In this document: piece after piece, positions 42,890 through 52,025 of the stretch
How positions within the stretch are numbered: the first letter of the stretch is position 1
Layout of the letters: each line of letters begins with the position of its first letter
NCBI GenBank assembly: GCA_963555835.3
Contig: CAUVWZ020000002.1
Location: forward strand, 62,001-126,000
Source of the DNA: JAPUME01 sp027294185
Lineage (GTDB): Bacteria > Acidobacteriota > Terriglobia > UBA7540 > JAPUME01
Reading direction: 5' to 3'
DNA: 64,000 bases
Notes under the pieces: model-generated
Seen by the model: only the letters and a program-made list of their open reading frames with translations
Database searches by the model: none
Told to the model about the DNA's origin: nothing
Translations under genes and position numbers: made by a program

Positions 42890-45529
42890 ATGGACGTGAC
42901 CCTGATCGTTTCGTTTCCCGGCACCGAGCAGACCACCCTCGCGGAGGTCGGTGGCAAGGGCTATTCGCTGATACGGATGGTCGAGGCAGGCTTGCCCGTT
43001 CCGCCCGGCGCCGTGCTCACGACGGAGTTCTTTGGGCCCTGGTTCGACGAGATTCAGGCGTCCGCGGCGTGGGCGGCGCTCGCCGACGGGACGGCGGACA
43101 AGTGGGCGACCCTCTGCAACGAGCTGAAGGGGCTCTGCCTTGACCTAAGGCTGACGGCGGCCCAGCGGCAATCCCTGGAGGACCTGCGCAAGAACCTCGC
43201 AGCGCTGGGCGACGACGTGCTGTTCGCGGTGCGCTCGTCCTCGCCAGAGGAAGACCTGGCATCGGCCTCGTTCGCCGGTGGCTACGAGACCCGACTGGGC
43301 GTGCGCCCGGCCGATCTGGACGACGCGGTGCGACACTGCTTTGCCTCGAGCCTCGATGAGCGTGTGCTCGTCTACAAGAAGGAGCACGGCTTCGACGTTC
43401 TGTCGCCGCGCATCGCCGTGGTCGTGCAGCAGCAGATCGACAGCGAGGTCGCCGGCGTGGGCTTCTCGCTCAACCCACTCACGAACGACTACGACGAGGC
43501 CGTCATCGACGCGAATTGGGGCCTGGGGGAGTCGGTCGTCGCCGGACTCGTGTCACCCGACCACTTCATCGTCGATAAGGTCGGTCGGCAGGTCGTGAAC
43601 AAGAAGCTGGGGGCCAAGCAGGTCTCGATCTGGCTGGCTCCCGACGGCGGCACCATCGAGCGGAAGGGCCACCGTTCGGCAGAGCTCACGCTCAGCGACG
43701 CCCAGCTCGGCGAGCTGACCGACGTGATGTGTCGAATCGAGGAGCTCTACGAGAAGCCGATGGACATCGAGTGGGCCTATGCCGGCGGTCAGCTCCACGT
43801 GCTGCAGGCGCGCCCCATTACCACCTATGTGCCGCTCCCGCCCGAAATGCTGACCAAGCCCGGCGAACGCAGGCGGCTGTACGCGGACGCAGCGCTGTCG
43901 AAGGGGATGACCATCAACAAGCCGATCTCGCCGATGGGGCTCGACTGGATGGAAGACATGGTCTCAGGCTTTCTCGCGGGGTCTGTCGGAATCGACGTCA
44001 ACCCTGAGAAGGGTCTAGTGTTCTTCGCGGGCAGCCGCATGTACATAAATTTCTCCAACATGATGTGGCTGGCGATTCCAAAGAAAATGTCGAAGGCGAG
44101 CGCCTACAACGACGCGTTGATGGCGGAGATCCTGGCCAACGTCGACGCGAAGCGGTACCGCGCGGCCACGAGACCGCCGTGGGTGGGGTTCCGGATCCTG
44201 TGGTTCATTCCCAAGGTCTTGTGGCAGGTACGAGGCTTCTTCTGGAACACGCTGTGGGCCATTCTGTCTCCCGAGCGCGCACGCCGAGCGTACCAGCGGA
44301 AGGTCGACGCCTACGAGGTAGAGCTTACCGAGAACCTCGACTACGGCCTTCCTCTCGACGAATTCCGGCGCACGTACGTCGCCCCTGTGTGGCGACTGAT
44401 GTTCAACGTCACGATGCCCGCGCTCCTCGCCGGGCTGGTGTCGGCCGATCTCGTGGTCCGCAGGAACTCAGTCGAGGCGAAAGCCCTCGCCGAGAAGCTC
44501 AGGCGGGGCTTTACAGGCAACGTCGTCGTCGAGATGGGGATCGCGCTGTTTCGCCTGGCCAAGCTGTTGGACCGATCCGACTTCCAGGACCTGACCCGGT
44601 TGGCCGAACGGATCGAGAATCGCCAGATGTCGCCGGAGTTCCTGAGCGCGTGGGACGCCTTCCTCTCGAAGTTCGGCTGTCGCGGTCCTCTGGAGATGGA
44701 CCTGGCGAGCCCGCGCTACGCGGACGACCCCGTTCTCGCCCTGTGGCAGATGTCCATCATGTCGGTCGACGACGAGGCCTTTGATCCGGAGGCCGCGCAC
44801 AAGCGCCAAGTCGAGGGGCGGCGGCGCGCCTACGAAGAGTTGATGAGCCGCTCGGGTTGGTTGCGGCGGTCGCTGCTGCGCCGGGTCCACCGAATGATCG
44901 ACCTGTTCGCCGGAACCCGCGACACGCCCAAGTACCACATCGTCTTGTTCACCTACGCGCTTCGCAAGCGTGCCCTGATCGAGGGCCGACGCCTGGTCCG
45001 GGAGGGTCGGCTCGACGCAGCCGAGGACGTCTTCGATTTGACGTTTCGCGACCTCGAGTCGGCCGCCCTGTATCCCTCGTTGGACCTGCGGGAGGTCCGC
45101 GAGGAGCGGACGCGCTTCCTCAAGCTCCTCGGGGCCCTGGTGACGGAGTTCCCTCCCGTGATCGACTCGCGAGGCCGGATCCTTCGCCCGCCTCCTCGCG
45201 AGGAGAGACCTGGCGAGCTGAGCGGGACGGCCGTGTCGCCCGGAGTGGTGACGGGTCCGGTCAAGGTGCTCCGCGGCCCCCACGAGAAGCCCGTCAACAA
45301 GGGGGACGTGTTGGTCGCGTACACGACGGACCCGGGCTGGACGCCGCTGTTCGCGAACGCCGCCGCGGTCGTGCTGGAGGTCGGCGGGATTCTGCAGCAC
45401 GGTGCGGTGATCGCGCGCGAGTACGGAAAGCCGTGCGTCGTGGGCATCGACCGGGTGATGACCCGGCTTCAAGACGGTCAGAGGGTCGAGGTCGACGGGA
45501 CGGCGGGCGTGATCCGCCTTCTGTCGTAG
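42890..45529 (+). CDS. PEP-synthase-family phosphotransferase, rifampin-phosphotransferase-like
   Basis: 879 residues. The ATP-grasp N-terminus (GGKGYSLIRMVEAGLPVPPG, FAVRSSSPEEDLASASFAGG, ending LHVLQARPITT) precedes a central helical domain of about 400 residues. The C-terminal swivelling phosphohistidine domain has TDPGWTPLFANAAAVV and GGILQHGAVIAREYGKPCVVG. Length, the TDPGWTPLF block and HGAVIAREYG resemble rifampin phosphotransferase more than PpsA, and no PEP-binding barrel is evident. Substrate is not proven; other members modify unknown compounds. The G/C-heavy codon use differs sharply from the neighbours, pointing to transfer. Confidence 0.8.
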   Translation: MDVTLIVSFPGTEQTTLAEVGGKGYSLIRMVEAGLPVPPGAVLTTEFFGPWFDEIQASAAWAALADGTADKWATLCNELKGLCLDLRLTAAQRQSLEDLRKNLAALGDDVLFAVRSSSPEEDLASASFAGGYETRLGVRPADLDDAVRHCFASSLDERVLVYKKEHGFDVLSPRIAVVVQQQIDSEVAGVGFSLNPLTNDYDEAVIDANWGLGESVVAGLVSPDHFIVDKVGRQVVNKKLGAKQVSIWLAPDGGTIERKGHRSAELTLSDAQLGELTDVMCRIEELYEKPMDIEWAYAGGQLHVLQARPITTYVPLPPEMLTKPGERRRLYADAALSKGMTINKPISPMGLDWMEDMVSGFLAGSVGIDVNPEKGLVFFAGSRMYINFSNMMWLAIPKKMSKASAYNDALMAEILANVDAKRYRAATRPPWVGFRILWFIPKVLWQVRGFFWNTLWAILSPERARRAYQRKVDAYEVELTENLDYGLPLDEFRRTYVAPVWRLMFNVTMPALLAGLVSADLVVRRNSVEAKALAEKLRRGFTGNVVVEMGIALFRLAKLLDRSDFQDLTRLAERIENRQMSPEFLSAWDAFLSKFGCRGPLEMDLASPRYADDPVLALWQMSIMSVDDEAFDPEAAHKRQVEGRRRAYEELMSRSGWLRRSLLRRVHRMIDLFAGTRDTPKYHIVLFTYALRKRALIEGRRLVREGRLDAAEDVFDLTFRDLESAALYPSLDLREVREERTRFLKLLGALVTEFPPVIDSRGRILRPPPREERPGELSGTAVSPGVVTGPVKVLRGPHEKPVNKGDVLVAYTTDPGWTPLFANAAAVVLEVGGILQHGAVIAREYGKPCVVGIDRVMTRLQDGQRVEVDGTAGVIRLLS

Positions 45530-45662
45530 CCAGGGAGGAATCGTGATGAGCATCCACGTTGAGCTTGTCTCAGTAAGAGAAAGTAAAGATGCATAAGAAG
45601 TCGTTTCAGGCCGACGAAGGGCTCGGGCTTATGTATTGTCTGGAGTGTTTCATTAATATCAG

Positions 45663-45818
45663 TTTTTGGAAATGTTCAGTAGCCCTATCGCGCCCGACGG
45701 CCAACGATTTATCATGATCAAAGAGAGCGAAGAGCAAGCGAGGCCGACGCAAATCAACGTTGTGCTCAACTGGTTCGACGAACTCCATCGCCTCGTCCCC
45801 TCCGCAGGGCAGAACTGA
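45663..45818 (+). pseudogene. 3' end of a kinase/TolB-propeller gene
   Basis: Reads SPIAPDGQRFIMIKESEEQA then PTQINVVLNWFDELHRLVP and stop: the last propeller strand and closing segment of the kinase-WD40/TolB family of Acidobacteria. Ends 4 bp before another kinase start. The upstream part of the gene is gone. Confidence 0.7.
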
Positions 45819-45822
45819 CACC

Positions 45823-45960
45823 ATGATTGGCAAGACCATATCCCGATACCGCATTGTTGAAAAACTAGGTGGCGGAGGGATGGGTGTGGTCTACCGGGCA
45901 CATGATGAGCGACTGGAGCGCCAGCTGCCGTCCGATGCTGACGCGCTGATGGGGATGTAA
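45823..45960 (+). pseudogene. 5' end of a serine/threonine protein kinase gene (head 2)
   Basis: MIGKTISRYRIVEKLGGGGM then GVVYRAHDERLERQ, the kinase P-loop start, then 10 unrelated codons and a stop. Only about 33 codons of the kinase remain. The NHL gene begins 91 bp later. Confidence 0.75.
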
Positions 45961-46050
45961 GCTGACCGCCCTTGTGGACTCCCAACGCCTTATAATTCTC
46001 TTCGGTAAGTGCCATAATCATTGCTAATTCCTTAGGAAGGTTGGAGAAGC

Positions 46051-48612
46051 ATGTACTGGGTCGCCAGGATGGTGTTAGGAATTCTTGTATATTCTCTTGG
46101 TCTGCCCGCCGAAGGCCCTACGTCCCCACCGGCTCACAAGCTCGAATCTCCCGCATACCTTGCAGTGGACTCCAAAGGCAATCTGCTCATTTCCGACCCT
46201 AACCAGAACCTGATTTTCCGACTCGATCCTGCCGGGCGCTTGGCCGTGGTAGCCGGGGACGGCACACGAGGATTTGGTGGAGACGGCGGCCCGGCTACCC
46301 AGGCGAAATTTTCCAGAATTGGAGGGATTGCGCTCGACCAGGCGGGGAACCTTTTCATCGCAGATCGAGGGAACCATCGCGTTCGCCGTGTGGACCGAGA
46401 AACCGGAATCATTACTACCGTGGCAGGAAACGGCACGCGAGGCTTCAGCGGTGAGGGGGGTCCCGCCACAAGTGCGAGCTTGTCGTCTCCCAGCGCCTTG
46501 GCTATCGACGAGGAAGGAAACCTCTACATTTCCGATTACTCAAATCGTCGTGTCCGTCGAGTCAATGCAAGAACCGGCACAATTACGACTGTGGCGGGTA
46601 ATGGGGAGTTTGACTTTCTAAATGCCAGGGGGCGGGAGTTCGGTGACGAGGGACGGCATGCCACAGAGGCCCCCGTCTTACCGAATAGCCTCGCGGTTGA
46701 CTCGAAAGGGAGTCTGTTCATTGCTGAATCTGCGAGCCATCGGATTCATCGGCTGGATCAGCCTAACGGAACCATTACGACCGTTGCCGGCAACGGAAAC
46801 TACTGCTTCGACGGCGGCGGCGTTCCGGCACGTCGGGCCTCTGTGGGAACTCCCCGGGTGATAGCTTTGGATGGGGCCGGGAACCTGTTTATTGCCGACA
46901 GCTTCAACCACCGGGTTCGCCGCGTGGATGCCGCGACCGGCATCATCACGACCGTGGCGGGAAACGGCACAAAGGGCTTTAGCGGTGACGGTGGGCCCTC
47001 CGTCAGGGCCTCCCTGGCCAACCCGTTAGGGCTCGCGGTAGACCAGGAAGGTAATTTCTACATTGCCGACCTTTGGAACAAGCGCGTCCGGCGCGTGGAC
47101 GCCGCGACCGGCATCATCACGACCGTGGCGGGCAGCGAGAACCCTCCCTTCAAAGGAGATCCCGATGCTGCCGAGATCACCGAGAAGATTCCTGTAGTTC
47201 CATACTTCCGGGATCAGAGCCAATATGTCAATCGGTTTCGAATCCAGGAACAAAAGAGAATCAGCAAGGACTATTCTGCTGTGGTGGTCTACGCTTATGT
47301 CCCTTCGGAGGAGGTAGGCTGCCTTCCGAAAAAGCTGGAATACCGGGAGAAGGAGGCCTACGGAGTTTTCATCCAAAGCAACACTGATAGGGATCACATC
47401 CTTGCATTGGATGTGTTTCCCAGTCCGGCGGGCCGGGACGGAATAGTGAAGATCGAGGAAGTTGATGAAAGGACCTTGATTGTTTCCAAGCGGCAGGACA
47501 CGTATGGCTATGATTTTGGGAGAGTGAAATATTTCTATGACCTTGACGCAGCTAAGCTTCTGAAGAAGTTCGAATACCAACCGATGAACGTCTACGACGC
47601 AGCCCGATTGGGCAACGAACTCTTCTTTCTCGGAAGTGATGACCGCGAGAGAAGCATAATTGCGAAGTTGACTCATTCCTCGGCCTACAGCTCTCCGGAA
47701 TACGTAATGATTACTTCGCTGGATTCTCAACCGATCAAACCCATCCTAGCCATCGAGAAGGAAGGCAAGACTCTGGTATTTCTGGTTCGCAAAAGGGACC
47801 CTATCGAGAAGGGCGAAGATTACGGGTATTCGGAAGGTAAGTGGACCCGGGTTCCCTACCGCTTCATTAGCGAGGCTAAAACGGTTGAAATCAGGAGCCA
47901 GGGACCCATCCACAGGAGACTCCGAATTGAAAAAGGGGACCCACCCGGTCCCGGAAGGGAAAAACTATCAGGCATTCGGGTGGTTTCGAGGGGCGAGAGC
48001 GATTCGGCTTCACAAGGTGCGAGTACAGTTCGCGAGGAATTCTACCCGCTGCCGCAGCCTACCTATGACCTTTTTCAGGCCTACAGACCGCGGCGGGTCG
48101 AGAACGGCTACACGCGTGGAGGAACTGTATTCCAAGAAGATATTGGTCCCTTCCAGTTGGAGGAGAACAAGCTCTGGTTCGGCATGACGTTTTATGATGG
48201 GGAAGGATACTCCGGCGTGGGAGGGCTGGGTACGTTTGACGTGAATACGAGTCAGTATGAGGTGCGCTACCTCCGGGAGATTGCCGATTGGTCGGTCCAA
48301 TCGATCTTGGTTGAGGAAGAGGCGATTTGGATGGGTCTTGCCGGGCGGGGCGAAGGTTCAACGAGTTCTGGCGGGGTGGCGCGTTATGATCGGGCGACGG
48401 GCACCGTTAAGAAATACAAGGTTCCCGCTGTGATCAACAAAATTCTGAGAGCCGGGGACGCGCTCTACCTCGCCACGACGAATGGCATCTATCTCGTCCT
48501 CGTCCAGAATGATAAGGGTTATAAGCTGGTTCATCTGGAATACACGCTGAACATTGACGGCAGCTATTCGCTTCGAAGCAAGCTTTTTCGACTGCTCATT
48601 CATGATTTGTAG
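46051..48612 (+). CDS. Secreted NHL-repeat propeller protein with large unknown C-terminal region
   Basis: 853 residues. A signal peptide (MYWVARMVLGILVYSLG) is followed by six NHL units, each like GNLFIADSFNHRVRRVDAAT then GIITTVAGNGTKGFSGDGG (residues about 25-370). The remaining 480 residues hold strand-rich sequence with no motif I recognise (SQYVNRFRIQEQKRISKDYS; GGVARYDRATGTVKKYKVP suggests a second propeller). The last 25 residues may be fusion with unrelated DNA, since a minus-strand remnant starts there. AGGAAGGTTGGAG precedes the ATG. Confidence 0.8.
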   Translation: MYWVARMVLGILVYSLGLPAEGPTSPPAHKLESPAYLAVDSKGNLLISDPNQNLIFRLDPAGRLAVVAGDGTRGFGGDGGPATQAKFSRIGGIALDQAGNLFIADRGNHRVRRVDRETGIITTVAGNGTRGFSGEGGPATSASLSSPSALAIDEEGNLYISDYSNRRVRRVNARTGTITTVAGNGEFDFLNARGREFGDEGRHATEAPVLPNSLAVDSKGSLFIAESASHRIHRLDQPNGTITTVAGNGNYCFDGGGVPARRASVGTPRVIALDGAGNLFIADSFNHRVRRVDAATGIITTVAGNGTKGFSGDGGPSVRASLANPLGLAVDQEGNFYIADLWNKRVRRVDAATGIITTVAGSENPPFKGDPDAAEITEKIPVVPYFRDQSQYVNRFRIQEQKRISKDYSAVVVYAYVPSEEVGCLPKKLEYREKEAYGVFIQSNTDRDHILALDVFPSPAGRDGIVKIEEVDERTLIVSKRQDTYGYDFGRVKYFYDLDAAKLLKKFEYQPMNVYDAARLGNELFFLGSDDRERSIIAKLTHSSAYSSPEYVMITSLDSQPIKPILAIEKEGKTLVFLVRKRDPIEKGEDYGYSEGKWTRVPYRFISEAKTVEIRSQGPIHRRLRIEKGDPPGPGREKLSGIRVVSRGESDSASQGASTVREEFYPLPQPTYDLFQAYRPRRVENGYTRGGTVFQEDIGPFQLEENKLWFGMTFYDGEGYSGVGGLGTFDVNTSQYEVRYLREIADWSVQSILVEEEAIWMGLAGRGEGSTSSGGVARYDRATGTVKKYKVPAVINKILRAGDALYLATTNGIYLVLVQNDKGYKLVHLEYTLNIDGSYSLRSKLFRLLIHDL

Positions 48613-48798
48613 CTGCTCTCCTTTAAAATAATATTTGTACAAATGAGCTATGTCCTTTTCTTGGTCACTTCCAAGGACCTCATCAATCACCCTATTTAGC
48701 TGATCTCTTCCCTGGTTAATTTGGCGAAAATAAGGAAACCACCTTTCGTGCACACGAAGTGCGTATCCACCAATTCCCATCAATACCATAGCCACCAA
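48600..48798 (-). pseudogene. Possible N-terminal remnant of a membrane-anchored protein
   Basis: A minus-strand frame from 48798 starts with a hydrophobic stretch (MVAMVLMGIGGYALRV) and a charged helix (DEVLGSDQEKDIAHLYKYYF). It then becomes the antisense of the NHL gene. It may be a truncated gene; no RBS or family supports it. Confidence 0.25.
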
Positions 48799-48914
48799 AA
48801 TATTTATGGTTCACCAATTTATTAAGGTGACATAGGCGGATTCCAGAGCTAGAAGTTAAAAAAGTGCAAACCAGTAAGCGCCCAGTTCCGAAGGGCGGGG
48901 GGAATCCCAGCGCA

Positions 48915-49009
48915 GGGGGTCCACTTTTAGATCGCCCGCCGCACCACACGCTCAAATTGCACCAAAATAGGGCAAAAAGGGGGGTGGGGGGTACACTCTT
49001 GGATCGCCC
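48915..49009. repeat. Pair of 23-bp direct repeats upstream of the PP2C promoter
   Basis: 48915-48937 and 48987-49009 agree at 20 of 23 positions, ending GATCGCCC, with starts 72 bp apart. The second copy ends 23 bp before the -35. Possible activator or repressor sites. Confidence 0.4.
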
Positions 49010-49031
49010 TATCCCCTATCCCCCCTGCGCG

Positions 49032-49060
49032 TTGACTTGGGTGGGGGTGCGGACTAAGAT
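49032..49060 (+). promoter_or_regulatory. Kinase-type promoter driving the PP2C gene
   Basis: TTGACT (49032-49037), 17-bp spacer, TAAGAT (49055-49060), then CAGGTTC and the ATG. The layout and several spacer bases match the promoter of the kinase head at 33469. Confidence 0.65.
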
Positions 49061-49081
49061 GCTTTCCCAGGTTCCTTTCAC

Positions 49082-50386
49082 ATGATTGGCAAAGTACCAG
49101 CACCACTGCCCAGCAACGAACAAGCAAGACTGGCTGCCCTTCGCGAGTATCAGATCCTCGACACTGCTTCCGAAAGGGCGTTCGACGATCTGACCCTCTT
49201 GGCCTCACAGATTTGTGGGACTCCAATTGCACTCATCACCCTTATCGATGAACATCGGCAGTGGTTCAAGTCAAAGATAGGCCTAACGATATCGGAAACG
49301 TCTCGGGATATTGCGTTCTGCGCTCATGCAATTCTGCAACCCGACCTCTGCGTCGTCCGGGATACGTTGGCCGACGAACGGTTCGCGAACAACCCCCTGG
49401 TAACCTCCGACCTCAAGATCCGGTTTTACGCTGGCATGCCCCTAATAACACCCGAAGGTCATGCGCTCGGAACGCTGTGTGTCATTGACCAGGTGCCACG
49501 CGACCTAAGCTCCGATCAGGCAGAGTCACTGCAGGCCTTAGCCCGCCAAGTGATCACCCAACTTGAGCTACGGCGTAATTCAACTACTCTGGCATGCACC
49601 ATCGCCGAGCTCAAGCAAACGGAAGATGCGCTTCGGAAAGCTCACGACAAATTAGCGCAGCGTGTGGTTGACGAGACGGAAATTGCCAGACAGATGCAGC
49701 ACAAGCTCTTTCCGAAGAGGACGCCACTGGTGGAGACTCTGGAATATACTGGTGGCTGCATCCCAGCTGGGTCCGTGGGCGGCGACTACTATGACTTCGT
49801 TAACCTGGGCCCTGGCCGACTGGGGTTAGTGGTGGCCGACATTTCGGGCAAGGGAATCCCGGCTGCGCTGTTAATGGCCAACGTGCAAGCTAGCCTGCGC
49901 TGCCGGTACACGCTAGCACTGAACGACATTCCGCGGCTGCTGCAATCGGTGAACCAGGCATTGTTCGAGTCCACTGTACTGAGCGACTACGCCACCATTT
50001 TCTTCGGGGACTACGAAGCCGGTAGCCGCCGCTTCCGCTACGTCAATTGCGGGCACCCGCCGCCACTGCTTCTGCGCGCCGACGGAAAGCTGGAACACTT
50101 GGCGGCAACGGCCACAGTGGTGGGCATGTTCGAGGAGTGGGAGTGCTCAATCGAAGAAGTGCAGACTGCGCCTGGTGATACTCTGTTGCTCTTTACAGAC
50201 GGAATGACGGAGGCAATGAACGACGAGGGGGAGCAGTTCGGCGTGGCCCGCTTGGTCGAAACTGTCCATGCCTACCGCCACCTGCCAATTTCCTCACTCT
50301 TCAGCATCATAGTTGCCACCGTGCAACAGTTCAGCGGCCGCCAACAGGAAGACGACCGGACCTTGGTGATCGCCCGTGTTCGCTAG
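49082..50386 (+). CDS. GAF-domain PP2C (RsbU/SpoIIE-type) serine phosphatase
   Basis: 434 residues. An N-terminal GAF domain (REYQILDTASERAFDDLTLL, LCVVRDTLADERFANNPLV, GHALGTLCVID) is joined by a coiled linker to a SpoIIE phosphatase with PAGSVGGDYYDFV, VVADISGKGIPAALLMANV, VNCGHPPPLLL and LLLFTDGMTEAMN holding the metal-binding aspartates. Probably dephosphorylates an anti-sigma-factor antagonist. The first four residues, MIGK, and the promoter are those of the kinase family, as though the phosphatase was joined to a kinase gene start. A kinase-TPR tail begins 20 bp after its stop. Confidence 0.88.
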   Translation: MIGKVPAPLPSNEQARLAALREYQILDTASERAFDDLTLLASQICGTPIALITLIDEHRQWFKSKIGLTISETSRDIAFCAHAILQPDLCVVRDTLADERFANNPLVTSDLKIRFYAGMPLITPEGHALGTLCVIDQVPRDLSSDQAESLQALARQVITQLELRRNSTTLACTIAELKQTEDALRKAHDKLAQRVVDETEIARQMQHKLFPKRTPLVETLEYTGGCIPAGSVGGDYYDFVNLGPGRLGLVVADISGKGIPAALLMANVQASLRCRYTLALNDIPRLLQSVNQALFESTVLSDYATIFFGDYEAGSRRFRYVNCGHPPPLLLRADGKLEHLAATATVVGMFEEWECSIEEVQTAPGDTLLLFTDGMTEAMNDEGEQFGVARLVETVHAYRHLPISSLFSIIVATVQQFSGRQQEDDRTLVIARVR

Positions 50387-50405
50387 TCAGATCTAGCCGG
50401 CCAGC

Positions 50406-50462
50406 CTCCGCTCCGACTCCCGCTTCCAGGACCTCCTGCGCCGCATGAACTTCCCGCTGTAG
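50406..50462 (+). pseudogene. Kinase-TPR gene 3' end, tail copy 2
   Basis: Encodes LRSDSRFQDLLRRMNFPL and stop. Starts at the codon for LRS, as do tails 4 and 6, only 20 bp after the PP2C stop. Confidence 0.75.
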
Positions 50463-50478
50463 GCAGCCTCGCCCCAGG

Positions 50479-50552
50479 TGTGCCAAAGGTAACCCTTTGA
50501 TACGCCTCGTCCCTAGCCAGTTTCGCTGTATCAAAGGGTGTGTTTTGGTACA
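50479..50552. repeat. Imperfect inverted repeat (MITE-like or large hairpin)
   Basis: Arms of 25 bp (50479-50503 starting TGTGCCAAAGG, 50528-50552 ending TTTTGGTACA) pair at about 19 positions around a 24-bp spacer. GTATCAAAGGGT is exact. There is no T-tract, so a terminator is less likely than a mobile-element remnant. Confidence 0.5.
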
Positions 50553-50804
50553 CTCTACGTGGTTGATTCTCGAGCTGAATTGCATTTAGCACTCTATCCT
50601 GATGGACCAGCAGCGGTAACGCCTATTGGCCATTAGGAGCTCACCCCTTCTTAACTATCTCTAGAAATCCTCAGCTTCTCCTTCCCAGTTGACATTCGCA
50701 ACTGATGGAGACCACAATCCCGGTATCCCCAGCTAAGTAGCAAGGCCCAAGGACAAAGTTGCAAGAGAGTCGAAACACCAGTTTCTCTCTTTCAGGAGAA
50801 CACC

Positions 50805-51950
50805 ATGAACAAAATCAGGACGCGGCGAGAACTTGCGAAAAAGCAAGATGGAGACCTGGCCCGAGGCGGCGGGGTCGTCAATCGCAGGATTGTGCTGAAG
50901 CGGAATCCGGAGGGCGAGCCCAAGCCCTCCGATTTCGAGGTGATGACCGAGGAGGTTCCGCCCATTGCCGAGGCTCAGATGCTGCTCCGCACCAAATGGC
51001 TCACGCTGGACCCGTACATGCGCGGCCTCGACGCTTCCGGCCCCATGAACAGCGAGCGGAGCCTAGGCTCCACCATCGTGGGTGGCACCGTGTCGGAGGT
51101 GGTGGAGAGCCGAGCGAGCGGGTGGAGCGAGGGCGACCTCGTCGTGGGTTACTACGGTTGGCAAGAATACAGTGTCGGCACGCCGGAAGATCTGCAATGG
51201 GGCAACGAGACCATGCCCATCGAGAAGTGGGACGGCTCGCTCGGCCCACCGTCCACCGCGCTCGGCATCCTGGGGATGACCGGCTACGCTGCGTACGCCG
51301 GATTGCTCAACGTGGCCACCGTCAAGGCGGGAGAGACGGTGGTCGTGAGCGCGGCCAGCGGTGCGGTCGGGCAGGTCGTCGGGCAGTTGGCGAAAATCCA
51401 CGGCTGCCGCGTGGTCGGCATCGCCGGCGGGCCTCGGAAATGCGCTTACTGCGTCGACGAGCTCGGCTTCGACGCTTGCATCGACTACAAGGCCGGCGAC
51501 CTTCCCGCCGCACTGGCGGCGGCCGTGCCCGGCGGGATCGACGTCTATTTCGAGAATGTTGGCGGCGAAGTGCTCGAGGCGGTGATCCCGCTGCTGAACC
51601 CGGGTTGCCGCGTGCCGGTGGCCGGATGGGTGAGCCAATACAACATCCCCAGAAACAACGCAACCTGGGAACAACAACAGGCAACACCGCTCCAGCGGCT
51701 GCGTGAGGCGGGGCTGAAGGACCTCGCCAAGGAAGGCTCCACCGAAGGCTTCCGCTTCTTCCATTTTTTCGAGGTTGCTGCCCGGCAACCGGACGCCCGC
51801 GAGGCGTTGCGAACCATGTCGGACTGGATCAAGGAGGGCAAGCTCAAGTACCGCGAGAGCGTCACCCACGGGCTGGACAGCTCCGTGGACGCCTTCATCG
51901 GCATGCTGCGCGGCGAAAACTTTGGTAAAACGATGGTCCAGATCTCGTGA
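50805..51950 (+). CDS. NADP-dependent MDR oxidoreductase (CurA/PTGR-like)
   Basis: 381 residues with AGGAG before the ATG. It has the zinc-less MDR pattern: RTKWLTLDPYMRGLDASGPM, then ILGMTGYAAYAGLLNVATVK, GETVVVSAASGAVGQVVGQL (nucleotide-binding) and YFENVGGEVLEAVIPLL. It reduces enones or related electrophiles with NADPH. The first 20 or so residues are unlike the family, so translation could start later. Followed by an NTF2-like gene in the same direction. Confidence 0.87.
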   Translation: MNKIRTRRELAKKQDGDLARGGGVVNRRIVLKRNPEGEPKPSDFEVMTEEVPPIAEAQMLLRTKWLTLDPYMRGLDASGPMNSERSLGSTIVGGTVSEVVESRASGWSEGDLVVGYYGWQEYSVGTPEDLQWGNETMPIEKWDGSLGPPSTALGILGMTGYAAYAGLLNVATVKAGETVVVSAASGAVGQVVGQLAKIHGCRVVGIAGGPRKCAYCVDELGFDACIDYKAGDLPAALAAAVPGGIDVYFENVGGEVLEAVIPLLNPGCRVPVAGWVSQYNIPRNNATWEQQQATPLQRLREAGLKDLAKEGSTEGFRFFHFFEVAARQPDAREALRTMSDWIKEGKLKYRESVTHGLDSSVDAFIGMLRGENFGKTMVQIS

Positions 51951-52025
51951 GCGGGGACCGTCGGCGCATAAGCGATTGGCTAGTCCTTAACAGAATGTAA
52001 ACGACACTAAATAAGGAGTGAACTC

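Noticed and set aside
44468..45553. 361-codon antisense frame in the Rph-like gene
   Set aside because: Typical shadow in high-GC coding; the sense strand has intact phosphohistidine-domain motifs.
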